Source: Paenibacillus paeoniae
GTDB taxonomy: Bacteria; Bacillota; Bacilli; Paenibacillales; Paenibacillaceae
NCBI RefSeq assembly: GCF_003388735.1
Contig: NZ_QUBQ01000005.1
Location: 1-64,000 of the forward strand
DNA: 64,000 bases
Reading direction: 5' to 3'
The number at the start of each line of letters is the position of its first letter. Within the stretch, counting starts at the first letter, position 1. The notes below the pieces were generated by a model, which did no database searches, was not told where the DNA came from, and was given only the letters and a program-made list of their open reading frames with translations. Made by a program: the position numbers and the translations under genes. Shown piece by piece: positions 43,339 through 52,226 of the stretch.

Positions 43339-44832
43339 ATGTCCACTCCTACGCAATCAAAGCCGGCAGCAGCCGGTGAGGACAACTTCTCGTTGAAAGC
43401 CATTCTGCCGCCGCTTATGGCGATTATTGTCGGCATGATTATGGTGATACTGGACAGCACTGTCGTCAATAATGCCATTCCGAAGCTCGTAACCTACTTC
43501 GACACCGATCTGAAAACGATTCAATGGACCGTTACCGGCTATACGCTGGCTTTGTCCGCTGTTATTCCGCTTGCAGGCTGGATGACTGACAAATTCGGCT
43601 CCAAGCCTATTTTTATGACTACGATAGCGTTATTTACGCTCGGTTCTATACTGTGCGGCATTGCGCAAACGCCGGAACAGCTCATTATATATCGTATCAT
43701 TCAAGGCTTGGGCGGCGGTATGGTAGGTCCGATCGGGATGGCAATGGTGTTCAAGCTTGCGCCTCCGGAGCGTCGCGGATCCATCATGGGCGTACTCGGC
43801 ATTCCATTGCTGTTGGCGCCGGCATTCGGCCCTGTACTATCTGGTTGGTTGGTCGATTCGGTTAGCTGGCACTGGATATTTTTCATTAATCTTCCGATCG
43901 GCATTATCGCATTTATTCTGGGATATAAATATTTGCCGAAATCGGACCGCCATGCGGCTCCGCATCTGGACATCATGGGCATGTGTCTCGCACCGATTGC
44001 CTTCTCCATGCTGGCATACGGGGTAAGCGAAGGCGGTACGAGCTGGTCCAGCGCATCGACGATTACAGGCTTGACTGTCGGCGGCTTAGCGCTCATCCTC
44101 TTTATCTTCGTGGAGCTGCGGCAGAAGCAGCCATTGCTTGAGCTGAAAGTGTTCAAGTCTTCCGACTTTACACGCAGCATCATCTTGACGTGGGTCGTTC
44201 AGCTCGCGTTATTCGGAGCGATGTTGATCGTACCGTTGTATCTGCAAGGCGTCATGCACTATTCTGCGCTTGAAGCGGGCTTGATCCTGATGCCTTATGC
44301 ACTTTGCGCAGCACTAGGCATGCCGATCAGCGGTCGGCTGTTCGATAAGATCGGCGCTCGCCCGCTCGCTTTTGGCGGTTTGACCGTTGTATCCGTCGCC
44401 TTGTACATGTTGTCCGGCATATCGGTGGATACCCCGTTACGGGTCATTATTCTATGCCTCTGCATGATGGGTCTTGGTATGGGATTCTCCATGATGCCCC
44501 TTAACACGCATGTCTTGAACGCTGCGCCGCGCCGTCTGGTGAGCCGCGTTACACCTCTCACTACAGCAGCACAACAAGTCGTTGTCTCGTTTGCAGTTGC
44601 GGGCTTGACGGGTTATCTGACGTCACAGATCGCTCTCCACGCCGCAAGCGCGGGAGCGGATGCGAATCCGCTAAGCGCTGTCGTCGCGGGTTACGGCGAT
44701 ACGTTCTTCCTGTCCGCGTGCCTTGTGACCGCGGCTGTCGCACTGACGCTACTTCTGCGCAAGCCGAAGCAGCAGGAAGAAGAGTCAACCGCAGGCGGGA
44801 ATAATCCGGACCCGGCGATAATGGGTCACTAG
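43339..44832 (+). CDS. DHA2-family multidrug MFS exporter (EmrB-like)
   Basis: 497 residues with about 14 hydrophobic helices, as in the DHA2 drug:H+ antiporters. Motif D1-like LDSTVVNNAIPKL is in helix 1, motif A is GWMTDKFGSKPIFM, motif B is RIIQGLGGGMVGPIGM, and motif C is GIPLLLAPAFGPVLSGWLVD. Preceded by helD on the same strand with a weak ribosome site (AGCAGGG). Together with HelD this looks like a drug-tolerance pair: one protects the polymerase, the other exports the compound. That link is inference. Confidence 0.9.
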   Translation: MSTPTQSKPAAAGEDNFSLKAILPPLMAIIVGMIMVILDSTVVNNAIPKLVTYFDTDLKTIQWTVTGYTLALSAVIPLAGWMTDKFGSKPIFMTTIALFTLGSILCGIAQTPEQLIIYRIIQGLGGGMVGPIGMAMVFKLAPPERRGSIMGVLGIPLLLAPAFGPVLSGWLVDSVSWHWIFFINLPIGIIAFILGYKYLPKSDRHAAPHLDIMGMCLAPIAFSMLAYGVSEGGTSWSSASTITGLTVGGLALILFIFVELRQKQPLLELKVFKSSDFTRSIILTWVVQLALFGAMLIVPLYLQGVMHYSALEAGLILMPYALCAALGMPISGRLFDKIGARPLAFGGLTVVSVALYMLSGISVDTPLRVIILCLCMMGLGMGFSMMPLNTHVLNAAPRRLVSRVTPLTTAAQQVVVSFAVAGLTGYLTSQIALHAASAGADANPLSAVVAGYGDTFFLSACLVTAAVALTLLLRKPKQQEEESTAGGNNPDPAIMGH

Positions 44833-44871
44833 TCTTGAATCCTTAAAAAATCTGCGATTCGCTAGTATGCA

Positions 44872-44909
44872 AATAGCCTTGGCCGTTAGTCGGCCAAGGC
44901 TATTTTTCT
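44872..44909 (+). terminator. Rho-independent terminator after the DHA2 exporter
   Basis: AATAGCCTTGGCCG / CGGCCAAGGCTATT, fourteen perfect pairs, TTAGT loop region and a T tract. It is symmetric enough to serve both strands. Confidence 0.9.
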
Positions 44910-45024
44910 GCTGATCCTGTTGGTCTGTGAAGGATGATGTTGTATACGAGCATACTACGGTTTTTCGCAGAACATAGCTAACTTCTCGTCTTCCGTTACA
45001 TCCAAGGGAACGGCTTCGCTTCGT

Positions 45025-46122
45025 TTAAAGCCGTGCCTTCCATTGGACGAGTTGCTTCTCCAATTGCGAAATGATGTCATCAATCTCGTGCGGGAACAAC
45101 ACTCCGCCGTTTGCTTTGTCGAGGGCGATGAGCTGAATTGTCAATTCACCTTGATGTTTCAACTGTGTCTGCAATTGCCCCAGCAATTCGGCAGGCTGCA
45201 TGTCGACTGATGGAGCTGCAGCTTGTGCCGCAGGCGTGGCGCCTGAAGCTGCGGCGGAATCTGGATGTCCCTTTGAAGATGATGTGCTGGGTAGATCAGC
45301 AGGCTTGTTTTCGGTCGGTGCCGTACTTTGGCTGGCGCTGGATGCACCAGAGTGAGAGCTTGGAGCAGGCGCCTTCTGAGATTTAGGCTCCTCTTGCTGA
45401 CGGGAGCGTTCCTTCCGGTTCTGCTCATACACCGACCAGGTTTCGATGAGTCCCGGCCCCGACTTGAGCAGCAGCTTTTCTTTGGTGCCCTCCGAGATTG
45501 TCTTGTCCTTGAACAGCTTTGCAATCTTCTTCACGTCGCTGACTGGAAGCTCGTCTCTGGCAGCGATCAAGGCCAGCGGATCGCGATGCTCCATAGGCAG
45601 ATCCTTCAGCGGCATCAACTGATCTTCCGTCAGCTTGTCCTTGCGGATCTCGACGCCGCTGACGATCAGCTTTTTCACGGCATTGCTGAACTTCAGCAGC
45701 TCGCATTTATTTTTGATGTAGCTCTCGGGTTTCCCAAGCTTGGCCGATAGTAATTTCAACGAGCTGCGGAATCTTGAATCGTTCATCATCTTATCAAAGG
45801 CTTCCGCTTCTTCAATAGGAGAGAAGCCTTCGCGGGTCAGGTTTTCTGCAATCTGCTCCAGATAGATTTCCATTTCATCCGTTGTATTGGAGACAATGCA
45901 CGGGATGGTAGCACGCCCGAGGCGTTCGGTCGCTTTGTAGCGTCTGTTGCCGTATATGATTGTGTAGCGTCCATTGGCGGCTGTTCTTACTTTGATCGGC
46001 GATAGCAAGCCAAGCTCATCAATGCTGCGCATGAGCTCTTGCAAGGCTTCCTCGTCGAATTGGTATCTCGGTTGGTCTTTATCTTCGTCTATTAGCGCTA
46101 TAGGAAGTTCAACGATATCCAC
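45025..46122 (-). CDS. Orphan ParB/Spo0J-like DNA-binding protein
   Basis: 365 residues. ParB N-terminal nuclease-like domain: VELPIALIDEDKDQPRYQF, ELGLLSPIKVRT, and GNRRYKATERLG in place of the canonical GERRxRA CTPase/arginine patch; EQIAENLTREGFSPIEEAEAF is the helix leading to the DNA-binding domain (LSAKLGKPESYIKNKCELL). A Pro/Ser/Ala-rich linker of about 90 residues precedes a short C-terminal helix. No parA and no rpmH/gidB neighbours are present, so it is not the chromosomal segregation locus. It starts at a GTG with AAGGAG 8 nt away. Confidence 0.82.
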   Translation of the reverse strand: MDIVELPIALIDEDKDQPRYQFDEEALQELMRSIDELGLLSPIKVRTAANGRYTIIYGNRRYKATERLGRATIPCIVSNTTDEMEIYLEQIAENLTREGFSPIEEAEAFDKMMNDSRFRSSLKLLSAKLGKPESYIKNKCELLKFSNAVKKLIVSGVEIRKDKLTEDQLMPLKDLPMEHRDPLALIAARDELPVSDVKKIAKLFKDKTISEGTKEKLLLKSGPGLIETWSVYEQNRKERSRQQEEPKSQKAPAPSSHSGASSASQSTAPTENKPADLPSTSSSKGHPDSAAASGATPAAQAAAPSVDMQPAELLGQLQTQLKHQGELTIQLIALDKANGGVLFPHEIDDIISQLEKQLVQWKARL

Positions 46123-46317
46123 GTTCCATTCTCCTTCGTATCTGTCATTCTCGCTTGGAGATGTCCTGAAGGGACGACCCTATTATATAACAGGATAGGC
46201 TGTGCATGTAGAAGAAATTGGACTAGTATAAATGGTTTTGTAAAAAAGTGTAACAATTTCAAGATATGTACCGTCTACTAGGCTGAAACCATCACTAAGA
46301 GCATAAGGAGAAGATGA

Positions 46318-49053
46318 ATGAATCGACAAATGATCTTGATGGCGCTCGTATCTGCGGTCATTATATTAATTTTGATTATTCCGGCTTTTGAGAGGGTGCC
46401 AGGCGGCCATCGGTCTGCGAACGAAGGAGCAGAGGCTGCGGCTGCAATAGAAGTTGAGATGGAACCGACTAGTACGCCGTTAGTCACGGGAGAAAGCGAT
46501 AAGAAGGATCAGATCCCCCCTCTCAATGCTTACTTGGAGCCAGCGCCAGGCGGAATGCGTCTGGTGCTGGATGAAAAAGAGAGCCAATACGTGAACAGTG
46601 TAGCTGATGATGCTACAGGAGGGGTGTCCGTTCATCTGGTGGAACGTGAGGTGTATTCAGGGAGCGCCGAATTGGGCTGGGTAAAGCAGTACAACCTGGT
46701 AGTGGTGAGACCAGATACTGCTAGGATCGATACCTATCCTTTATACACAGAAAAAGCAATTGACCACGGCTTTTATCCTCCTATTGTCAAGCTCATGAAT
46801 GAGCATCAAGCGATGTTTATTAAGCGATCCAAAGAAGGCGATGCGATAGAGTATCAGCTTGCCGTTGTTTTTTTGGGTAGTGGTAGCATCTATACGATGC
46901 CTACTTTTTGGAAGATTCATGCCGATAGCGAGGATGAACGCGACTTTCTGCTAAGCGCCCACTATGAATGGAATGAGGATGGGCATATCGTGGAAGTCAT
47001 GCTAACGAGCTATGGGGGCAAGCGATGGCAAATGAACTTAAAGACTTTCAAGCTGATCGGCGACAGAGGGCAGACTTATCCTGGCGCGGGTGATCCCGGC
47101 AGCAGCCCACCCAGACCGCTGATGTATCCAACACCGGATCTGGAAAGATTCGTCTACAGGTTTACGGAGAAAGTTCCAATCTATATTAGCAATCACTTCA
47201 TGGTTACGGATTCGAAAAGCGGCAAGGTCATCAAGCTGTTCAGCATAGACGATTCTTTGTTGCTGTCTAATTCCGGACCTGTATGGAATAAAGAGAGCAG
47301 CCGTTTTTATCTGGAATATGCGAAGAGCGGCGAGGAGATGGGGGTCGTATATGATACGGGCACGCTTGTTTTCGCTCAGCAAATCGCCTTTTATGATGCA
47401 AACGGAGAGAGGAGCCGCATACTTCATGCCGCAAAAGGAGAGCGGATCAGCGTCTTCAATTGGCTGGATGAACATCGTTTGCTGGTAGAGAGCTATCGCC
47501 CGGTTCAGAGGGCGAATGGGGGCTGGAGCAAGGGAGAGATTGCCTACAAGGAATATGATGTGCGAACCGGCAAGCTCACGGCCTACCGTCATGAGCAAGA
47601 TGCAAGCAAGCTGGCTAATGGTGAGACGTTAAAACTTTGTACAGCTGGCGGAACATACGATTCCAAGGCGTTCGTGTATATCGATCAAAAGCACAAGAAA
47701 GTATGGACGCCCGATGTAAAAGGCTGGACGTATGAGTCCGATGGGAATCTGTATATCAATGTTTATGAAAAGGATAACCAGGGGCGTATTTTCAAATGGG
47801 ATAGCGAGGAGAGGCAGCTTCAATTGGTCCATAGCTATAGCTCATCTGATCAAACGCTTCACCAGGCGATAGGCGGCTGGCTGATGCTGGGGGATCGCGG
47901 GCGGAGTTCCTTTCTCTATCTGAATACGGAGATGGATCCGGAACGCAATGCAGAAGGGCTGCCCGTATTATGGGGCAATATTAATCGTTTTAGCTTCAAG
48001 GAATGGTGGAATGAAGGGAATGAGGGGGTTGGCAGTCCCAAAATTCTTTCGGGGAATGAGGTGCGCGCGAAGGGGAAGAGCCGTTACGGCACGCTTAGGA
48101 TTCGTTCTTCAGAAGGGGAACAATACTTAACAGATGGCGCAATAAAGCAATATTACGGCCAATATCAAGTAGATTTCACTACCAATGAAGGCCGCAACAT
48201 TAGCTTGCCATTATTGGAAAATGTGGAGCTGGTGCTGGGGAAGCCCCTTGGCGAGATGAAAGTGTTGTCTTTTGACCAATTTGATCTGATCTTATTTCAG
48301 ACCCATCAATCCCAGTTCAAAGGCTACACTTCGAAATCAAGTAATGTATACGTTTATGCCGTCACAGAGGGCGGAGAAGCGACTCCGCTTACCTTCCGCT
48401 ATGCAAGTCCTGGAGGTATTCAGTCGGCTGATAGCATCGCTATCATGGATCAGGAAGCAACAATTACGCCATCGCGGCAAGCGCTGATTCTCCAATCTTA
48501 TACGGATGGAAAATTTTATGAACTGATGTGGATGGCGGATGTGAGAGAAAAGACGTTTACTTTAACCGCTTTGAGGGATCGAACGGAAGAATATGCTGAT
48601 CTGCGAACGGTTGTAGATCGCTATGCAAATCGCCTGGAACAGGCGTTGGGATTGACCGATATTGCTCTGCCGGAAGGCAAGATGGATGAGGCGAAGCTCC
48701 GCTCGCTCTTCACGGAGAAGGCGTGGAATAACCCGGGCTTCCAGCGGCTTAAGACCGACTTTGCCAAGCTCGAGAAGGAAGGTAATCCATCTCGTGCTTT
48801 TGCCTGGCAGCCGATTAACGCAAGGTATGACGAATATGGCAATATACGAGTTACGTTTACGTTTAATTTGTTATATTCGATTGGATGGGCCGCCCATCTG
48901 GAGGCTATTCTGAAGCTGGACGAATACGAATGGATATTCCATGATTTTGGGAATCTGGAAACAGAGTATACAGAAGGCTACAAGGAGCTTGACGATGACC
49001 TGGGCATGAAAGGGTACAACGGACTGGTTATCCCCAATGCGCTGGAGCGGTAA
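46318..49053 (+). CDS. Large membrane-anchored protein of unknown function
   Basis: 911 residues with an N-terminal transmembrane helix (MILMALVSAVIILILII), a low-complexity Glu/Ala/Thr stretch, and then a very long extracytoplasmic part. The recurring short hydrophobic/aromatic strands with polar turns (for example LVVVRPDTARIDTYPLY, KVWTPDVKGWTYESDGNLYINVY) suggest beta-propeller-like repeats. No catalytic motif is recognised. AAGGAGAAG precedes the ATG. The 3' untranslated region contains the 51-bp hairpin array and ends at the terminator at 49602, so the array is part of its transcript. Confidence 0.7.
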   Translation: MNRQMILMALVSAVIILILIIPAFERVPGGHRSANEGAEAAAAIEVEMEPTSTPLVTGESDKKDQIPPLNAYLEPAPGGMRLVLDEKESQYVNSVADDATGGVSVHLVEREVYSGSAELGWVKQYNLVVVRPDTARIDTYPLYTEKAIDHGFYPPIVKLMNEHQAMFIKRSKEGDAIEYQLAVVFLGSGSIYTMPTFWKIHADSEDERDFLLSAHYEWNEDGHIVEVMLTSYGGKRWQMNLKTFKLIGDRGQTYPGAGDPGSSPPRPLMYPTPDLERFVYRFTEKVPIYISNHFMVTDSKSGKVIKLFSIDDSLLLSNSGPVWNKESSRFYLEYAKSGEEMGVVYDTGTLVFAQQIAFYDANGERSRILHAAKGERISVFNWLDEHRLLVESYRPVQRANGGWSKGEIAYKEYDVRTGKLTAYRHEQDASKLANGETLKLCTAGGTYDSKAFVYIDQKHKKVWTPDVKGWTYESDGNLYINVYEKDNQGRIFKWDSEERQLQLVHSYSSSDQTLHQAIGGWLMLGDRGRSSFLYLNTEMDPERNAEGLPVLWGNINRFSFKEWWNEGNEGVGSPKILSGNEVRAKGKSRYGTLRIRSSEGEQYLTDGAIKQYYGQYQVDFTTNEGRNISLPLLENVELVLGKPLGEMKVLSFDQFDLILFQTHQSQFKGYTSKSSNVYVYAVTEGGEATPLTFRYASPGGIQSADSIAIMDQEATITPSRQALILQSYTDGKFYELMWMADVREKTFTLTALRDRTEEYADLRTVVDRYANRLEQALGLTDIALPEGKMDEAKLRSLFTEKAWNNPGFQRLKTDFAKLEKEGNPSRAFAWQPINARYDEYGNIRVTFTFNLLYSIGWAAHLEAILKLDEYEWIFHDFGNLETEYTEGYKELDDDLGMKGYNGLVIPNALER

Positions 49054-49088
49054 TTATGATCCAGTCATTTGCGCCAGGGCAGCATATG

Positions 49089-49585
49089 AAGTCGTTCTGA
49101 GCGACTTGGAGCATGTAAGGCGAGGCAATGATGGAAGTTAAGTCGTTCTGAGCGACTTGGAGTGTGCAAGGTGAGGCGTTGACGGGAATTAAGTCGTTCT
49201 GAGCGACTTGGAGTATGTAAGGCGAGGCATTGATGGAAGTTAAGTCGTTTTGAGCGACTTGGAGTGTGCAAGGTGAGGCGTTGACGGGAGTTAAGTCGTT
49301 CTGAGCGACTTGGAGTGTGCAAGGTGAGGCGTTGACGGGAATTAAGTCGTTCTGGGCGACTTGGAGCATGTAAGGCGAGGCGTTGACGGGAATTAAGTCG
49401 TTCTGAGCGACTTGGAGCATGTAAGGCGAGTCGTTGACGGGAATTAAGTCGTTCTGAGCGACTTGGAGCATGTAAGGCGAGGCATTGATGGAAGTTAAGT
49501 CGTTCTGAGCGACTTGGAGCATGTAAGGCGAGTCGTTGATGGGAGTTAAGTCATTCTGAGCGACATGGAGTGTGCAACGTATGTG
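49089..49585. repeat. Ten-copy 51-bp tandem repeat with a conserved hairpin
   Basis: Units begin AAGTCG at 49089, 49140, 49191, 49242, 49293, 49344, 49395, 49446, 49497 and (degenerate) 49548: an exact 51-bp period. Each unit contains AAGTCG-TTCTGAG-CGACTT, a 6-7-bp hairpin whose arms are identical in the first nine copies. The linker comes in two allele-like forms (GCATGTAAGGCGAGGC or GTGTGCAAGGTGAGGC type), mixed along the array. Because 51 is a multiple of three, the minus strand stays open and would encode a 17-residue repeat, but that frame starts at a TTG without a ribosome site and I regard it as non-coding. Confidence 0.93.
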
Positions 49586-49601
49586 CAACCAGCATTACTA
49601 G

Positions 49602-49627
49602 GAGGACCTATTCAGGTCCTCTTTTTT
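49602..49627 (+). terminator. Terminator beyond the repeat array
   Basis: GAGGACCT / AGGTCCTC with a 4-nt loop and six T. No gene lies between the 911-residue protein's stop (49053) and this hairpin, so it ends that transcript. Confidence 0.92.
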
Positions 49628-49814
49628 CGTTATTCCGCAGCCCAACCATAGATTGGCATGTTTTTGATGAACTTTGATTGTATCGAGGGAGGCTGTCGTG
49701 AAGCGGTTGCGAAGAACGGCTACTTGTTAAGTTGAACGTACTACTTAATGCTTTATATTATGAAGTAGTTATCCATAATCCTTGTCGTGTAAGACTGAGC
49801 AAATCAGAGCGGTG
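49628..49814. other. Non-coding gap downstream of thiD
   Basis: No gene seen. An inverted repeat ACTACTT-N16-AAGTAGT (49740-49769) is present without a T tract on either side; its role is unknown. Confidence 0.5.
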
Positions 49815-50639
49815 CTAGCCGTTTTTATAATGTTTTCGATAAGCAAAATGGTTCGTAGGTCCGTGTCCTGCTCCGATTTCAAGCGAATGTTCGATGGCCG
49901 CATGGATGAACGATTTTGCCCGGTTAACAGAGTCATAGACGCTCATACCTTGAGCAAGCCCGGCGGTGATAGCCGCTGAGAACGTGCAGCCGGTGCCATG
50001 CGTATGGCGGGTATCGATGCGCTGATGTTCCCAATAATGAAACGCTGTGCCGTCATACAGCATGTCCACGACAAGGTCCCGCGTAGAGGGATCATGCCCG
50101 CCTTTTAGCATGACATGGTCGCTCCCCATTCCATGCAAGCAACGGGCAGCTTCCTCCCGATCGCTTAAGCTGACAATGCGTATGCCCGTCAACTCTTCGG
50201 CCTCTGGAATATTCGGCGTGATCATGACGGATAGCGGAATAAGCATCTTGATGAGAGCCGTCAAGGCCTCGCGCTGAAGCAGGGTTGAGCCGCCTTTTGC
50301 AATCATGACGGGATCGATGACGAGATGAGGGAAGCGGTAGCGGGCCATATTTTCAGCTACGGCTGCAATGATAGAGGCGTTGCCCAACATGCCTGTCTTG
50401 ACGGCATCCGGCGGCAAATCTTCTCCTATTGAGTGCAGTTGCTCATTAATGATGCTCGCCTCCATCGGGTAGAGGGCTTGCACGCCTTGCGTATTTTGCG
50501 CCGTGATGGCGGTAATTGCCGACATTCCGTATACGCCCATTTCCTGGAAGGTTTTCAAATCTGCTTGAATGCCAGCTCCGCCGCCGCTGTCTGAACCGGC
50601 TATCGTTAACGCCTTGCGAATGACATGTGAAGGTTGCAT
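49815..50639 (-). CDS. thiD: Hydroxymethylpyrimidine/phosphomethylpyrimidine kinase
   Basis: Ribokinase-fold enzyme that phosphorylates HMP and HMP-phosphate for thiamine synthesis; some Bacillus homologues act on pyridoxine instead. 274 residues with IAGSDSGGGAGIQADLKTF, AVKTGMLGN, VIDPVMIAKGG, TPNIPEAEELTG, VMLKGGH and the catalytic THGTGCTFSAAITAGLA. AAGGAA lies before the ATG. Stands alone, no thi cluster nearby. I saw no THI-box in the short upstream region. Confidence 0.93.
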   Translation of the reverse strand: MQPSHVIRKALTIAGSDSGGGAGIQADLKTFQEMGVYGMSAITAITAQNTQGVQALYPMEASIINEQLHSIGEDLPPDAVKTGMLGNASIIAAVAENMARYRFPHLVIDPVMIAKGGSTLLQREALTALIKMLIPLSVMITPNIPEAEELTGIRIVSLSDREEAARCLHGMGSDHVMLKGGHDPSTRDLVVDMLYDGTAFHYWEHQRIDTRHTHGTGCTFSAAITAGLAQGMSVYDSVNRAKSFIHAAIEHSLEIGAGHGPTNHFAYRKHYKNG

Positions 50640-50801
50640 AGTGGAATATTCCTTCCTCGCACATAGATTAGCTATTATTGTATCAGTGAGCAGCTTTCAT
50701 CGAAATGAATTTTTTATTAACGATAGAAATACGCGGTTGATTCGTGCAGCCTAATTTGGTAGTTTGGAGAATAAGCGACCGTAGAGGAGAAGTGAATACG
50801 A

Positions 50802-51311
50802 ATGGCATTGGAGATAGAACGCAAGTTTTTATTGCCCCGATTTCCGAAGGCGGAGATTGAAGCGAATGAATTGGTTATCCGATCGGAACAACGCATCGAG
50901 CAGACCTATTTGGCCATAGATGAAAATGAAGAGCTGAGAGTTCGTCGGCTGACCGACCTGGAGACGGGTCAAGTAACACATACGCATACATTCAAGAGCG
51001 GCAACGGCTTGGTGAGAGAAGAAGTGGAATACGGCATCTCGGCGGACATTTATGCTCAGATCGTGAGTGCTTTCGGCTTTACGCCGCTTACGAAAAACCG
51101 GATTACGGCTACATGGAACGGAAGAACGATTGAAATCGATAACTACGATCAAATCCATCTATCCGTTCTTGAAGTAGAGTTTCCTTCATTAGAGGAAGCG
51201 AACGCATTCCAAGCGCCGGAATGGTTCGGAGAGGATATTAGCTCGCAGAAGCAATATAGCAACAAGACGGTATGGAAGCAGCTTCAAGGCGAGAAGTGGC
51301 AGGACAAGTAG
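50802..51311 (+). CDS. CYTH-domain triphosphatase-like protein
   Basis: 169 residues of the triphosphate tunnel metalloenzyme superfamily. The defining N-terminal EIERKFLL (ExExK) is at residues 4-11, followed by alternating charged strands (EELRVRRL, THTHTFKSG, VREEVEYGIS, LTKNRITATW, IEIDNYDQIHLSVLEVEF) that line the tunnel. Members hydrolyse inorganic triphosphate or thiamine triphosphate. AGAGGAGAAG precedes the ATG. The AAA ATPase gene follows 35 bp downstream on the same strand. Confidence 0.88.
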   Translation: MALEIERKFLLPRFPKAEIEANELVIRSEQRIEQTYLAIDENEELRVRRLTDLETGQVTHTHTFKSGNGLVREEVEYGISADIYAQIVSAFGFTPLTKNRITATWNGRTIEIDNYDQIHLSVLEVEFPSLEEANAFQAPEWFGEDISSQKQYSNKTVWKQLQGEKWQDK

Positions 51312-51346
51312 AGGAGCGGGCAACGATGCCAAAGGAGTGATGATAC

Positions 51347-52111
51347 ATGTCCATTCATGATAGAAGCGGGTTTCTGCGCAAAATTGCGCTGCTTCGGGAT
51401 AGCGTACCTTCTTTCCGTCAATATCCGTTCAATTTGAATGCTGTGCGAGAGCTGGATGAGCTGGAGTTTCATCCGAAAGTAACCTACTTGGTAGGTGAAA
51501 ACGGCTCAGGAAAGTCTACGTTAATGGAGGCGATCGCCGTAGCGCTAGGTTTTAATGCAGAGGGCGGCACGGTCAATTTCACCTTCCAAACAGAACCTAC
51601 GCATTCGGAGCTTCACGAGTACCTGAAGCCGGTGCGTGGAGCAAGCCGACCGAGAGACGGCTTCTTCTTCCGTGCGGAGAGCTATTACAATTTGGCGACA
51701 AACATTGACGAGATGGATCGCGAGGGGAGGGGGCCGTCCGTCATATCTTCTTACGGCGGAAAGTCGCTTCATCAGCAATCGCATGGAGAGTCGTTTTTCT
51801 CGACCTTTCTGCATCGTTTCGGCGGGAACGGGTTGTATATTCTCGATGAGCCCGAAGCGGCGCTGTCACCATCCAGACAGATGGCGCTGGTCGCTCGCAT
51901 GCATGATCTGATTCAGGATAACTCCCAGTTTATTATTGCGACTCATTCACCAATCGTGATGGCTTATCCGGATTCCGTTATATATGAATTAACTGCGGAT
52001 GGGATCAGAACGACGACCTGGGAGGAGACGGAGCACTATGTTATTACCAAGCAGTTTCTGAACAATCGGGACCGAATGATGAAAGAATTGCTGGAAGACG
52101 GATTTGAGTAA
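51347..52111 (+). CDS. Small AAA/ABC-type ATPase
   Basis: 254-residue stand-alone P-loop ATPase with ABC/SMC-like features: Walker A GENGSGKST (residues 50-58), a signature-like SHGESFFSTFLHRFG, Walker B LYILDEPEAALSP, and the H-motif ATHSPIVMAYP. Such single-domain proteins (AAA_21/AAA_23 group) are common in Bacilli, with unknown roles possibly in DNA or stress functions. Probably co-transcribed with the CYTH gene, whose link to it is unexplained. Confidence 0.85.
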   Translation: MSIHDRSGFLRKIALLRDSVPSFRQYPFNLNAVRELDELEFHPKVTYLVGENGSGKSTLMEAIAVALGFNAEGGTVNFTFQTEPTHSELHEYLKPVRGASRPRDGFFFRAESYYNLATNIDEMDREGRGPSVISSYGGKSLHQQSHGESFFSTFLHRFGGNGLYILDEPEAALSPSRQMALVARMHDLIQDNSQFIIATHSPIVMAYPDSVIYELTADGIRTTTWEETEHYVITKQFLNNRDRMMKELLEDGFE

Positions 52112-52172
52112 CCGGATTTGAGTAACGGTCAGTCGATAACCCCACACAGTGGTTGCAAGTGGGGAATCATAA

Positions 52173-52203
52173 AAGCTGGCCGCCCCCAAGGGACAGCCAG
52201 CTT
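52173..52203. terminator. Bidirectional terminator between convergent genes
   Basis: AAGCTGGC / GCCAGCTT arms (52173-52180, 52196-52203), with TTTT on the minus-strand side. It lies between the AAA ATPase (plus) and the DUF5808 gene (minus). Confidence 0.75.
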
Positions 52204-52226
52204 CATGTGGAGGCAAGAAGAGCCCA

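Noticed and set aside
49089..49585. CRISPR array
   Set aside because: The whole 51-bp unit repeats with only small differences; there are no unique spacers and no cas genes.
49028..49588. Minus-strand 186-codon frame made of 17-residue repeats
   Set aside because: It is open only because the period is a multiple of three. It begins at a TTG without a ribosome site, runs into the 3' end of the opposite gene, and the bases conserved between copies favour the hairpin, not codons.
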